Shown here one piece after another: positions 1-8,932 of a DNA stretch of 64,000 nucleotides; the first letter of the stretch is position 1, and every line of letters begins with the position of its first letter. Source of the DNA: DASQZK01 sp963771005. Its GTDB lineage: Bacteria > Bacteroidota > Bacteroidia > Bacteroidales > GCA-2748055. Location: NCBI GenBank assembly GCA_963771005.1, contig CAVYRO010000006.1, positions 1 through 64,000 of the forward strand, in the 5' to 3' direction. Made by a program: the position numbers and the translations under genes. Below the pieces are notes generated by a model. That model searched no databases. It saw nothing but the letters and a program-made list of their open reading frames with translations, and was not told the DNA's origin.

Positions 1-169
1 AAGGCCAGGCGGTATCGAGATAATTTACCCCCCGGTCAATGGCCGAGCGGATTTGCCGGATAGCCCGGGGTTCATGGACTTTTTTCCCCTCGACCTGAGG
101 CAGGCGCATCCAGCCGAAACCCAGGATGGACAACTCATCTCCGTTTTTTGGAACTTTTCTGTATAACAT
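1..169 (-). CDS. aldo/keto reductase, N-terminal fragment (cut by window edge)
   Basis: The first 56 residues of a protein whose 3' end lies outside the window. It opens MLYRKVPKNGDELSILGFG, followed by WMRLPQ and then an Arg-rich helix ending in NYLDTAWP. This is the start of an aldo/keto reductase TIM barrel: the first beta-hairpin, the LGFG strand, and the strand that carries the conserved catalytic Asp of the D-T-A-x-P motif. The K-N-G-D-E-L-S-I-L-G-F-G-W-M-R-L-P opening is typical of the Bacteroidota and clostridial AKRs that carry a C-terminal 4Fe-4S domain, but that domain cannot be seen here. The start ATG at 169 follows a GGGGGAATAACC leader. It lies downstream of the damaged prfA on the same strand, so it may be the last gene of a purM-prfA transcript. 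The substrate cannot be inferred. Confidence 0.8.
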   Translation of the reverse strand, partial: MLYRKVPKNGDELSILGFGWMRLPQVEGKKVHEPRAIRQIRSAIDRGVNYLDTAWP

Positions 170-267
170 GGTTATTCCCCCTCAGCAGTTAACGTCTGTT
201 CTGAGCTTTTCCAGATCACCATTTGCAGTGAATGATTTTATAAGTATGATACCTTGCTGTCTAAGTG

Positions 268-1300
268 TCAAATCAACAAAGTAGTGGAACTGGCCCGGGC
301 GGAGCAGGTGCAGTTGGTAAGATTAACCCGATGGTCGGTAACCCTGCCCTGCGGGTAGTTATAGGTCCTGATCTTGGCCGATCTGTCGCCGGTTGATACC
401 ATGGTCTTTCTTTTTGAAGAGATATCATCAATATATTTCTGATATTCAAGATTATATAACCTGGTGCGTAATTCAGCCATTGCCTTGTCCAGGTTCTTAA
501 GCTGGGACTTCTGGTCCTGGCAGGTTACGACTATGCCGCTGGGGATATGTGTCAGCCTGATCGCCGAATAGGTAGTATTCACAGACTGTCCTCCCGGACC
601 TGATGAACAATAGGTATCTTTTCTGATATCTTCCGTTTTTAGCTGCACATCAAATTCGTCAGCCTCCGGAAGTACGGCAACAGTAGCCGCCGAAGTATGC
701 ACCCTGCCCTGTGTTTCAGTCTGCGGTACACGCTGAACACGATGTACCCCTGACTCATATTTCAGTATCCCGTATACTCCGTTGCCAGTTACTTTCATCA
801 CAACCTCCTTATATCCGCCCATGGTACCTTCGGAATAATGCGTAACTTCCACTTTCCAGTTACGCAATTCACAAAATTTAAGATACATGCTGTATAAATC
901 ACCGGCAAAAATACTGGCTTCATCACCACCGGTACCGGCTCTTATCTCCAGTACAGCATTTTTATCATCTTCAGGATCGGGAAGGCACCAGGAGCAGTTT
1001 AATTTGCTCTTCCATAGGTTCTGTCTGCTCTGAAAGCTCATCAAGCTCAGCTTTCGCCATTTCCCTTAATTCTTCATCTTTCTCTGTGTTTAGCATCTGC
1101 TTGGCCGACTGAATGTTATTGAGAATATTTTTGTATTCATTATAGGAAGTAATGAGCGGTTCGAGTTGGCGGTACTCCTTATTCAGCTTTACGTATTTCT
1201 TCATATCCGATACAATATCGGGTTTCGAGATCATCTCACCCACTTCATCAAAGCGGTGCTTTACATCCTTCAGTTTATCAAGAATAAGATTATTTGCCAT
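268..1300 (-). pseudogene. prfA: peptide chain release factor 1 (RF1), frameshifted
   Basis: RF1 releases the peptide at UAA and UAG codons. The N-terminal part (start ATG 1300, MANNLILDKLKD) runs in one frame to VPSRS and a UGA near 970. The rest continues in the next frame from DPEDDKNAVLEIRAGTGGDEA and carries the RVPQTETQGR region with the P-x-T codon-recognition tripeptide and the catalytic GPGGQSVN loop. The junction reads as one extra C in CCTTCCCGATCCTGAAG; removing it gives the expected VPSDPEDD. A second problem is at the 3' end: after DHRVNLT the frame runs into NCTCSARASS and stops at 268, while the usual RF1 C-terminal helices are absent. Another frame runs on to a stop near 182 and contains NGDLEKLR, which faintly resembles them. 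So there are at least one, probably two, indels in an essential gene. Either base-calling errors or a true pseudogene with another prfA elsewhere. It lies directly downstream of purM. Confidence 0.85.
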
Positions 1301-1356
1301 AATTCTTTCTGCACTAATTTTTCCGTCTGCAAAGATAATAATAAAAGATGGTCTTT

Positions 1357-2520
1357 TTAATATTGGAAATTTCCTTCCCCTGTTTTGATTGTCAGCAGAT
1401 TGGAATAGCACCTTTCGCAGTAGCCTATCACTTTAGCGTCCACATTGTAGGATGCGGCAATCGCAATAAGATGCTTAGCCACGGTTTCAGGTACATAGAT
1501 CTCCATCCTGTGACCCATGTTGAACACTTCGTACATCTCTCTCCAGCCCGTACCCGACTGTTCCTGGATCATCCTGAAAAGGGGAGGCAGTTCGAAGAGA
1601 TCATTCTTCACCACATGGATATCACGGATGAAATTCAGGACTTTGGTTTGCCCTCCCCCGGTGCAATGGATCATCCCGTGGATCTTATTCCGGTATCTTT
1701 CGATAATATCCCGTATGACCGGGGCATAGGTCCGTGTTGGTGACAATACCAGTTTACCGGCATCCAAACCGGTTCCCGGGATTTGATCCGTGAGTTTCAA
1801 CTTTCCGGTATATACAAGGTCTTCAGGTATCTTTTCGTCGAAAGTTTCCGGATATTTCCCGGCAAGGTAGCGGGCAAACACATCATGTCTGGCCGAGGTA
1901 AGACCGTTACTTCCCATGCCGCCGTTATAACTGTCTTCGTACGATGCCTGTCCCGACGACGAAAGTCCGACGATCACATCGCCGGGAGTGATCTCATTCT
2001 GGATGATGTCATCCCTTTTAATCCTTGCCGTGACGGTTGAATCGACGATGACGGTCCGGACCAGATCACCCACATCGGCGGTTTCTCCTCCCGTAGAAAT
2101 GATGTTGATTTCCAGGTCTCTCATTCTCTGCAGGAATTCCTCGGTGCCTTCTATGATGGCTGAGATAACTTCCCCGGGGATCCGGTTTTTATTCCTTCCG
2201 ATGGTCGATGAAAGGAGGATGTCGCCTGTGATTCCCACACACAGCAGGTCGTCGGTGTTCATCACAACGGCATCCTGGGCGATACCTTTCCAGACGGAGA
2301 GATCACCTGTTTCTTTCCAGTAGGCATAGGCAAGGGAGGATTTCGTGCCTGCGCCGTCGGCATGCATTACAAGACAGTAATCCTCATCATTGGTGAGAAT
2401 GTCGGGAATAACTTTGCAAAAGGCAGAAGGGAAAAGTCCTTTATCCACATCCCTGATCGCCTTGTGGACGTCTTCCTTTTTCGAAGAGACGCCCCTCTGA
2501 CGGTAACGGGAACTAGTCAT
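1357..2520 (-). CDS. purM: phosphoribosylformylglycinamidine cyclo-ligase (AIR synthetase)
   Basis: Cytoplasmic enzyme of purine synthesis that closes formylglycinamidine ribonucleotide to aminoimidazole ribonucleotide using ATP. It has 387 residues, the length usual for the longer Bacteroidota form. Visible landmarks are the PurM/PurL/SelD-fold DGAGTKSSLAY loop near residue 55, MNTDDLLCVG, the ISTGGETADVGD segment, IVGLSSSGQASYEDSYNGG, and the C-terminal half HCTGGGQTKVLNF and EVFNMGHRMEIYV. The start ATG at 2520 is followed by MTSSRYRQRGVSSKKEDVH. A TAnnTTTG -7 box lies about 20 bases upstream. The stop is TAA, 56 bases before the prfA start, so the two probably share a transcript, as purM and prfA do in related Bacteroidales. 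Confidence 0.95.
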   Translation of the reverse strand: MTSSRYRQRGVSSKKEDVHKAIRDVDKGLFPSAFCKVIPDILTNDEDYCLVMHADGAGTKSSLAYAYWKETGDLSVWKGIAQDAVVMNTDDLLCVGITGDILLSSTIGRNKNRIPGEVISAIIEGTEEFLQRMRDLEINIISTGGETADVGDLVRTVIVDSTVTARIKRDDIIQNEITPGDVIVGLSSSGQASYEDSYNGGMGSNGLTSARHDVFARYLAGKYPETFDEKIPEDLVYTGKLKLTDQIPGTGLDAGKLVLSPTRTYAPVIRDIIERYRNKIHGMIHCTGGGQTKVLNFIRDIHVVKNDLFELPPLFRMIQEQSGTGWREMYEVFNMGHRMEIYVPETVAKHLIAIAASYNVDAKVIGYCERCYSNLLTIKTGEGNFQY

Positions 2521-2538
2521 TTACAAATAGATTTTTTG

Positions 2539-2546
2539 CAAATGTA
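2539..2546 (-). promoter_or_regulatory. Bacteroidota -7 box upstream of purM
   Basis: On the minus strand this reads TACATTTG, an exact match to the Bacteroidota sigma-ABfr -7 consensus TAnnTTTG. It lies 19 bases upstream of the purM start codon. No clear TTG -33 element is visible at the usual distance, so the assignment rests on the -7 box and its position. Confidence 0.5.
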
Positions 2547-2582
2547 CGAAAATTATTGCGCCGTGGTCGGGGCAGGGGCAGG

Positions 2583-2600
2583 GGCAGGTCGCGACCTGCC
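2583..2600. repeat. perfect 18-bp palindrome, left boundary of minisatellite
   Basis: GGCAGGTCGCGACCTGCC is a perfect palindrome, preceded by GGGGCAGGGGCA. The same palindrome recurs at 4023-4040, followed by CCTACGGCGG, so the two copies plus flank are in inverted orientation around the array. Palindromes of the GGGGCAGGTCGCGACCTGCCCC type occur as dispersed REP-like units in environmental Bacteroidota (from general knowledge). Confidence 0.8.
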
Positions 2601-2605
2601 TTTAG

Positions 2606-3945
2606 TTGGATAACTCCGCGTTCTGTATTACCGTATGGATAGCTCCGCGTCCTATATTACCGCATGGATAGCTCCGCGTCCTGTATTACCGTATGGATAA
2701 GTCCGCGTCCTGTATTACAGTATGGATAGCTCCGCGTTCTGTATTACCGTATGGATAGCTCCGCGTTCTGTATTGCAGTATGGATAAGCTCCGCGTTCTG
2801 TATTGCAGTATGGATAAGTCCGCGTTCTGTATTGCAGTATGGATAACTCCGCGTTCTGTATTGCAGTATGGATAGCTCCGCGTTCTGTATTACCGTATGG
2901 ATAGCTCCGCGTCCTGTATTACAGTATGGATAAGTCCGCGTCCTGTATTGCAGTATGGATAGCTCCGCGTTCTGTATTACCGTATGGATAGCTCTGCGTT
3001 CTGTATTACAGTATGGATAGCTCCGCGTTCTGTATTGCAGTATGGATAGCTCCGCGTTCTGTATTACCGTATGGATAGCTCCGCGTTCTGTATTGCAGTA
3101 TGGATAGCTCCGCGTTCTGTATTGCAGTATGGATAGCTCCGCGTTCTGTATTGCAGTATGGATAGCTCTGCGTCCTGTATTACCGTATGGATAGCTCCGC
3201 GTCCTGTATTGCAGTATGGGTAAGTCCGCGTTCTGTATTGCAGTATGGATAGCTCTGCGTCCTGTATTACCGTATGGATAGCTCCGCGTCCTGTATTACA
3301 GTATGGATAAGTCCGCGTTCTGTATTGCAGTATGGATAGCTCTGCGTCCTGTATTACCGTATGGATAGCTCCGCGTCCTGTATTACAGTATGGATAGCTC
3401 CGCGTTCTGTATTGCAGTATGGATAGCTCCGCGTTCTGTATTACCATATGGATAGCTCCGCGTCCTGTATTGCAGTATGGATAGCTCCGCGTCCTGTATT
3501 GCAGTATGGATAGCTCCGCGTCCTGTATTACCGTATGGATAGCTCCGCGTTCTGTATTGCAGTATGGATAGCTCCGCGTTCTGTATTGCAGTATGGATAG
3601 CTCCGCGTCCTGTATTACTGTATGGATAGCTCTGCGTTCTGTATTACAGTATGGATAGCTCCGCGTTCTGTATTACAGTATGGATAGCTCCGCGTCCTGT
3701 ATTGCAGTATGGATAGCTCCGCGTTCTGTATTACCGTATGGATAGCTCCGCGTTCTGTATTGCAGTATGGATAAGTCCGCGTTCTGTATTGCAGTATGGA
3801 TAGCTCCGCGTTCTGTATTACAGTATGGATAGCTCCGCGTTCTGTATTGCAGTATGGATAAGTCCGCGTCCTGTATTACAGTATGGATAGCTCCGCGTTC
3901 TGTATTACCGTATGGATAGCTCCGCGTTCTGTATTGCAGTATGGG
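2606..3945. repeat. minisatellite: 46 copies of a 29-bp unit
   Basis: A head-to-tail array, consensus ATGGATAGCTCCGCGTTCTG followed by TATTRCMGT. Counting the CCGCG core (2616 to 3922) gives 46 units, all 29 bp except one of 30 bp near 2790. Variation sits at three sites: GCTCC/AAGTCC/AACTCC/GCTCT, GTTCTG/GTCCTG, and ATTACCG/ATTACAG/ATTGCAG. There are no unique spacers, so it is not a CRISPR array. Units 20-28 (about 3165-3420) show an 87-bp higher-order period of three unit types. Because 29 is not a multiple of 3, open reading frames inside it (for example 3064-3447 and 3673-4020 on the minus strand) are repeat translations with no ribosome site, and are not called as genes. Function unknown. 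Confidence 0.95.
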
Positions 3946-4022
3946 CTGGTTGCGATACGTTTTTAGCGCACGTACGTTGCAATAGATTTTTACCGCACGG
4001 CAGGAACACGTTTTTACCACAC

Positions 4023-4040
4023 GGCAGGTCGCGACCTGCC
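4023..4040. repeat. perfect 18-bp palindrome, right boundary of minisatellite
   Basis: Second copy of GGCAGGTCGCGACCTGCC. Between the last 29-bp unit (3945) and this palindrome lies about 75 bases with degenerate CGTTTTTACCGCACGGCAGG-like units. Together with the copy at 2583 it brackets the array. Confidence 0.8.
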
Positions 4041-4136
4041 CCTACGGCGGATTCCCGCAAAAAAATTTTCATTAATCCATTCCGATGAATTTATTCGATT
4101 CCGCAGTGATGGATCGCCTGCAGACCATTGTTTATC

Positions 4137-6122
4137 CTATTTCACAGGCACATAATCCGTCGAAAGTACTTTGAACTCTGTGCGACGGTTTATCTGGTGG
4201 GCTATCTCCTGCTGATCGGCAGGCAGGCCGTTGATAAATTCTTCTGTAAGGACCTGCCCCTTTTTCAGGAACTTATGTTCTGCGGCAGTCTCATCATCAA
4301 CCTCCTTCGGTTCGGCCTCGCCGTAACCTTTGGCTATCAGCCGGTCGGATGCTATTCCTTTGGAAATAAGATATTCCACTACAGACTGGGCTCTTTTCTG
4401 GGACAGGATCATATTATCCTGGTCGGTACCTCGGGAGTCGGTATGGGACATCAGTTCGATGGTGATATTCGGGTTATCGGTGAGGGTTTCCACGAGTTTA
4501 TCGAGTGAAACCATTGATTCGGGTCTCAGGTCCCATTTGGCGAAATCATAGAAGATATTGTCGATCTCGATGACCTGGTCTACCGGTGAGAGATAGACGG
4601 TAGTCCGAAAATCCTGGGATTTCTCAAGTCCCTTGGTGGTTTCCCTCTCCTTCCCGTTCAGGTAACCGTTCCTTGTGGCAATAAAGACATAATCGGTATT
4701 GGGTTTCAGCATAAAACGGAAATTTCCTTCTTCGTTTGTTTCTGCTTCCACCGTGAGGCCGTCGCTTCCGATGGATTTAACTGTGGCGCCCGGAATGATC
4801 TTATCTGTTTTTTCGTTCTTCACTACACCGGTGATATTGAATTTGAGCGGCGGCAGGTAGAAGGAATAGATCTCATCATTACCTCTTCCTTTCCGGCTGC
4901 TGGAGAAAAATCCACGTTCGTTGTGATGTTCGAACACGATGCCGAAATCATCATCGGGCGAATTGATGGGAGCCCTCATATTCTCAACGATCCAGCGATC
5001 GTTCTCCCCTTTGGTGGCTTTGTAGATGTCAAGTCCGCCGAGACCGATATGGCTGTCGGAGCTGAAATAAAGCGTTCCGTCACTATGAACGAAAGGGAAC
5101 ATTTCATTGCCGGGTGTATTGATATCTTCCCCGAGGTTTTCGGGTTCACCCCATTCGGCTCCTTCATTGGCCCTGGTCACCTTCCAGATATCTTTTCCAC
5201 CGTAACCGCCTGACATATCGGAGACGAAATACAGGGTCTGGTTGTCCGGTGAGATGGCCGGATGGGCAGCGACAATACTGTCGCTCAGTATGTTCAGTTT
5301 TTCAGGTTTGCTCCAGTCGAGCCCCTGGCTCCGGGAGAGGTAGATCTGGCATCCCAGTTGTTCATTTTTTCCTCTCGGGCAGCGGGTAAAATACATAACG
5401 GAAAAGTCATCAGCGACGTTCGGGGTCCCGTCATCGGCCTCGGAATTAAAATCATCGCCAAAAGGCACGGGTGTACTCCATTTGCCCTTGCGGTCCATCC
5501 GTGTTATGAAAATATCCGAGAAACTTTCGCCTGTCGCTCCGTTAGTGGCATTTCCCATCGCATCGTCGCGGTCTGATGTGAAAAAGACCGTTGAATAGTC
5601 ATCGGTTCCGAATGCAGGGCTAAAATCGCGTTCTCTTGAATTGAAGTACCGCATTTCCTCAACTTCATAGCCGATGGGGTTTTCAATCCATTGCACGGCT
5701 ACCTGGCACGAACGGAGGCCGGTTTCCCCCCTCGGGTCATCGGGCACCAGTTCCTTATATCTTTTAAACTGCTCTGCTGCTTCCTCGTAATTTTCATTCA
5801 TCATGAGCATCTGGCCATAATAAAGGAATGCCAGGGGATCCTGGTAATCGAGACCTATGGCTTTTTTATACCACATTTCGGCTTTACGCGAGTCGCGGGT
5901 AAGCCGGTAGCATTCCGCGATCTTGAAAACAATCTCGTTCTTTTTGTTTTTGTCTTTTATCTTATTGTAGGCTGTTTTGTATAAATCGATGGCATCGGCA
6001 TATTCACCGGCTGCGAAGGTTACATTGGCCTTATAGTCTTTGTCTCTTTTGCTTTGGGACATTGCGGCCGGCATCATGGCAACGGCCAGCAGCATTGTAA
6101 AGATAAATCTGAACCTGTTCAT
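4137..6122 (-). CDS. PorE-like OmpA-family protein (TPR, PD40 propeller, CarboxypepD_reg, OmpA)
   Basis: A 661-residue envelope protein with the domain order of PorE of the type IX secretion system. Signal peptide MNRFRFIFTMLLAVAMMPAAMSQS; TPR-type helices at about 25-150 (DAIDLYKTAYNKIKDK, KAEMWYKKAIGLDY); PD40/WD40-like repeats at about 190-420 (TVFFTSDRDD, SVMYFTRCPRG, TLYFVSDMSGGYGGKDIW, TLYFSSDSHIGLGGLDIY); a carboxypeptidase-regulatory-like domain at about 428-510 (ITGVVKNEKTDKIIPGATV); and a C-terminal OmpA peptidoglycan-binding domain at about 520-660 with NITIELMSHTDSRGTDQDN and RRTEFKVL. The frame extends upstream to 6269, but the signal peptide fixes the start at the ATG at 6122. 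Known for the family: PorE anchors the secretion complex to peptidoglycan through OmpA. Many Bacteroidota have several paralogues with this architecture, so the PorE role is likely but not certain. Confidence 0.88.
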   Translation of the reverse strand: MNRFRFIFTMLLAVAMMPAAMSQSKRDKDYKANVTFAAGEYADAIDLYKTAYNKIKDKNKKNEIVFKIAECYRLTRDSRKAEMWYKKAIGLDYQDPLAFLYYGQMLMMNENYEEAAEQFKRYKELVPDDPRGETGLRSCQVAVQWIENPIGYEVEEMRYFNSRERDFSPAFGTDDYSTVFFTSDRDDAMGNATNGATGESFSDIFITRMDRKGKWSTPVPFGDDFNSEADDGTPNVADDFSVMYFTRCPRGKNEQLGCQIYLSRSQGLDWSKPEKLNILSDSIVAAHPAISPDNQTLYFVSDMSGGYGGKDIWKVTRANEGAEWGEPENLGEDINTPGNEMFPFVHSDGTLYFSSDSHIGLGGLDIYKATKGENDRWIVENMRAPINSPDDDFGIVFEHHNERGFFSSSRKGRGNDEIYSFYLPPLKFNITGVVKNEKTDKIIPGATVKSIGSDGLTVEAETNEEGNFRFMLKPNTDYVFIATRNGYLNGKERETTKGLEKSQDFRTTVYLSPVDQVIEIDNIFYDFAKWDLRPESMVSLDKLVETLTDNPNITIELMSHTDSRGTDQDNMILSQKRAQSVVEYLISKGIASDRLIAKGYGEAEPKEVDDETAAEHKFLKKGQVLTEEFINGLPADQQEIAHQINRRTEFKVLSTDYVPVK

Positions 6123-6330
6123 TGCTGATCCTGTTTGTTGATCCGTAAATTTAACTGTTCCAGGTATTGTGACATTATAAATACCCGGATTTGTTAAAAC
6201 GGCTGACGTGGTTAAATGTTGTGACACAAAATTATAAATAATTCGCAGAGAATCATACTGTGGAAACAACCGTTAAAATGAAGCGTGATATTCTTAAACG
6301 GGAGGGATGATGAATGAAAACCAGCAGAAT

Positions 6331-6390
6331 AAAAAAAAACCGCCCCCGGCAGCGACAGGTTGTTCTTCTGCAGCGCCGGAGACGATTACG
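6331..6390 (-). terminator. possible Rho-independent terminator of glutamine synthetase
   Basis: About 20 bases after the stop of the glutamine synthetase gene, the minus strand has a G+C-rich imperfect inverted repeat (CCGGCGCTGCAG, then CTGTCGCTGCCGG), then GGGCGG and a run of nine Ts at 6339-6331. The stem is interrupted, so this is a moderate call. Confidence 0.4.
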
Positions 6391-6411
6391 ATATGAATCA
6401 TGCGGAAAAAA

Positions 6412-8601
6412 CTACCGTGTGAAGAGAAGTTCCCTGTATTTTGCCAGTGGCCACATTTCATTATCCACGATAAGTTCAAGTTTATCGACGTGATACCTGA
6501 TATCATCGAGGAAGGGAAAAACAGTTTTGGAATAAGCTTCGGCTTTTTTGCGGGTATCTTCGATAATGTTGGCCTTTTTACGGGCCTCGATCATTTCTTT
6601 CACCTTAGCCTTAATATAAGAGATGTGTCCTGAAATTTCCTTGATCAGATCGATTCGGGCGCCTGCAGTTTCCTGGAATTCCTCATCGGAAAACAGCTCT
6701 TTCAGCCCCTTCACGTTATTAACAAGTGAAGTCTGGTAATCGATGGCAATGGGAACAATGTGATTCATGACAAGATCGCCGAGTACCCTGGCTTCGATCT
6801 GAACTTTCTTGGTATACATCTCGAGTTTTACTTCGTTCCGGGCATGAAGTTCGCGTTCGGTAAGGACCTGTTGCCGTTCAAAAAGTTCCACGGTTTCCTT
6901 CTTGAGGTAGATATCGAGGGCTTCGGGAACATCATTGATATTGGTAAGACCACGCCTGGCAGCTTCCTTCACCCATTCGTCGCTGTAGTTATTGCCGTCG
7001 AAACGAATCGCCTTGCATTCAATGATATATTTGCGCAGGACCTGGAAGATTGCTTCGTCCTTCTTCACTCCTTTCTTAATGATGGCGTCCACTTCCTTTT
7101 TGAAAGAAGTAAGCTGGTCGGCCACTGCCGTGTTAATGGCGATCATGGGGAAGGCACAGTTGCCGGATGATCCCACGGCGCGGAACTCAAACCGGTTGCC
7201 GGTGAAGGCGAAGGGAGAGGTGCGGTTCCTGTCGGTATTGTCGAGAAGGATTTCAGGGATCTTGCCTATGTTGAGTTTCAGTTCTGTTTTTTCGTCGGGG
7301 GTCATTTTCCGGGTGGACACTTTTGCCTCGATCTCATCGAGCATTCGGCTGATCTGGGTCCCGAGGAACACTGAAATGATGGCCGGGGGAGCTTCATTGG
7401 CTCCGAGGCGGTGGGCATTGCCTGCCGATGCGACGCTGGCCCTGAGAAGGTCGGCGTTTTTGAAAACGGCCATTATGGTATTCACCAGATAAGTCAGGAA
7501 CATGAGATTAGTCCTTGGCGTCTTGCCGGGAGAAAACAAGTTCACCCCGGTATCCGTGGAGAGGGACCAGTTATTATGTTTACCCGAGCCGTTTATACCC
7601 GCGAATGGTTTTTCGTGAAATAATACACTGAAATTGTGCCTGCGAGCGGTCTTCTTCATCAGGTCCATGATGAGGAGGTTATGATCGACGGCAAGATTTG
7701 TTTCCTCGTAGATTGGGGCACATTCGAATTGGTTGGGAGCCACTTCATTATGCCGTGTTTTCACCGGAATTCCGAGTTTATACGCCTCGATCTCCACGTC
7801 CTGCATATAAGCCTTCACCCGCTGCGGAATGGAATAAAAATAATGATCCTCAAGCTGCTGATCTTTAGCAGAGGCATGCCCCATAAGGGTCCTGCCGGTA
7901 AGGGCAAGATCGGGACGGGCATTGAATAAAGCCTCATCGATCAGGAAATATTCCTGTTCCCAGCCAAGATTTGAAAATACCCGGGAAACATTCCGGTCGA
8001 AATACTGAGCCACTTCGGTAGCAGCCTTGTCAACAGCAGCCAGGGCCTTAAGAAGCGGAGTTTTGGCATCGAGGGCATCTCCGGTATAGGATACGAAAAT
8101 GGTCGGTATGCTCAGCGTATTGTCTATGATGAATGCAGGTGAAGAAGGATCCCAGGCGGTGTATCCGCGCGCTTCGAACGTATTTCTCAAACCGCCGCTG
8201 GGAAAGGAGGATGCATCGGGTTCCTGTTGCGACAGGAGCTTACCCCTGAAATTTTCAACTACTCCCCCGTTCGGAGAATGTTCGATAAAGGCATCATGTT
8301 TCTCGGCTGTGCCTTCTGTAAGAGGCTGAAACCAGTGTGTATAATGGGTTACCCCATTTTCCATTGCCCATGCTTTCATCCCGGAAGCGACCTGGTCGGC
8401 TATTTTCCTGTCAATGCGTGTTCCCTTATGTATAGCTTCCATCACTTTTCCAAATGATTCGTCTGACAGATATTTTCGCATCTTCTCATAGTCGAAAACG
8501 TTCATACCATAATAATCCGATACTTTTGATGAAGGCGCTTGCACAAATTTGGGCGAGTGTAAAAATACTTCCTTGAGAGCTTCAAATCTGATAAATGCCA
8601 T
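6412..8601 (-). CDS. glnN: glutamine synthetase type III
   Basis: Makes glutamine from glutamate, ammonia and ATP in the cytoplasm. With 729 residues it has the length of the type III (GlnN) enzymes, well above type I. It carries the type III N-terminal region (TEGTAEKHDAFIEHS around residue 95, SFPSGGLRNTFEARGYTAWDPSSP) and the catalytic barrel: GWEQEYFLID for metal and glutamate binding near 215, PVKTRHNEVAPNQFECAPIYEE near 290, HEKPFAGINGSGKHNNWS near 335, and NRTSPFAFTGNRFEFRAVGSSGN near 460. The start ATG at 8601 is preceded by an AT-rich leader that holds a -7 box inside an inverted repeat. It is likely monocistronic. In Bacteroidota this type is commonly the nitrogen-controlled glutamine synthetase. 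Confidence 0.97.
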   Translation of the reverse strand: MAFIRFEALKEVFLHSPKFVQAPSSKVSDYYGMNVFDYEKMRKYLSDESFGKVMEAIHKGTRIDRKIADQVASGMKAWAMENGVTHYTHWFQPLTEGTAEKHDAFIEHSPNGGVVENFRGKLLSQQEPDASSFPSGGLRNTFEARGYTAWDPSSPAFIIDNTLSIPTIFVSYTGDALDAKTPLLKALAAVDKAATEVAQYFDRNVSRVFSNLGWEQEYFLIDEALFNARPDLALTGRTLMGHASAKDQQLEDHYFYSIPQRVKAYMQDVEIEAYKLGIPVKTRHNEVAPNQFECAPIYEETNLAVDHNLLIMDLMKKTARRHNFSVLFHEKPFAGINGSGKHNNWSLSTDTGVNLFSPGKTPRTNLMFLTYLVNTIMAVFKNADLLRASVASAGNAHRLGANEAPPAIISVFLGTQISRMLDEIEAKVSTRKMTPDEKTELKLNIGKIPEILLDNTDRNRTSPFAFTGNRFEFRAVGSSGNCAFPMIAINTAVADQLTSFKKEVDAIIKKGVKKDEAIFQVLRKYIIECKAIRFDGNNYSDEWVKEAARRGLTNINDVPEALDIYLKKETVELFERQQVLTERELHARNEVKLEMYTKKVQIEARVLGDLVMNHIVPIAIDYQTSLVNNVKGLKELFSDEEFQETAGARIDLIKEISGHISYIKAKVKEMIEARKKANIIEDTRKKAEAYSKTVFPFLDDIRYHVDKLELIVDNEMWPLAKYRELLFTR

Positions 8602-8635
8602 ATTTTTAAGATTTAAGGTTAATTATTCAGGGTTG

Positions 8636-8667
8636 ACGATGCAAATATATAGCATTTTTTGCATCGT
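8636..8667 (-). promoter_or_regulatory. promoter -7 box inside a 10-12-10 inverted repeat, glnN upstream region
   Basis: The plus strand reads ACGATGCAAA, 12 bases, TTTGCATCGT: a perfect 10-bp inverted repeat. The minus-strand -7 box TATATTTG (8642-8649) overlaps the proximal arm and lies 40 bases upstream of the glnN start. The geometry fits a dimeric repressor or activator operator on the glnN promoter. The regulator is not identified in this window; nitrogen control is an inference. Confidence 0.55.
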
Positions 8668-8932
8668 ACCCCCATTTTTTTTAAGATTTTAAAAATATTT
8701 TTATAATATTATTATGAAATGGTGATTTTTCGGAGAAATTCACTGAAAAAAACGAAAAAAAGTAAATTTACAGCGGAATCACCAACATGAGGATCAACCT
8801 GGAGTAATTAAGAAATATTTATTATGCAGGCTGTATTTAGCCCGAGGGGAGGGTGATTTTAAAAGATGCCGGAGAGATGATAGTATCTTGGGCTCTTTTT
8901 TCGAAGAGCATCTAACAATAAACTGAAAGATT
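8668..8932. other. intergenic region, glnN to small membrane protein
   Basis: AT-rich divergent spacer of the glnN gene and the gene at 8933. Apart from the glnN operator just beside it, the only structure is a short hairpin GCTCTT-TTTTCG-AAGAGC at 8892-8909, about 24 bases before the downstream start codon. No gene is seen. Confidence 0.5.

Noticed and set aside
268..1411. Programmed frameshift in prfA as in prfB
   Set aside because: The zero-frame stop is UGA, read by RF2 and not RF1; there is no CUU-UGA-type slippery site or upstream Shine-Dalgarno-like stimulator, and the 3' end is damaged as well.
2606..3945. CRISPR array
   Set aside because: The repeat is contiguous with no unique spacers; variation is by point changes at three fixed sites, and no cas genes are near.
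3064..4020. Repeat proteins encoded on the minus strand (127 and 115 residues)
   Set aside because: They are translations of the 29-bp unit, kept open by the phase of one variant; no ribosome site, no signal, no flanking gene context.
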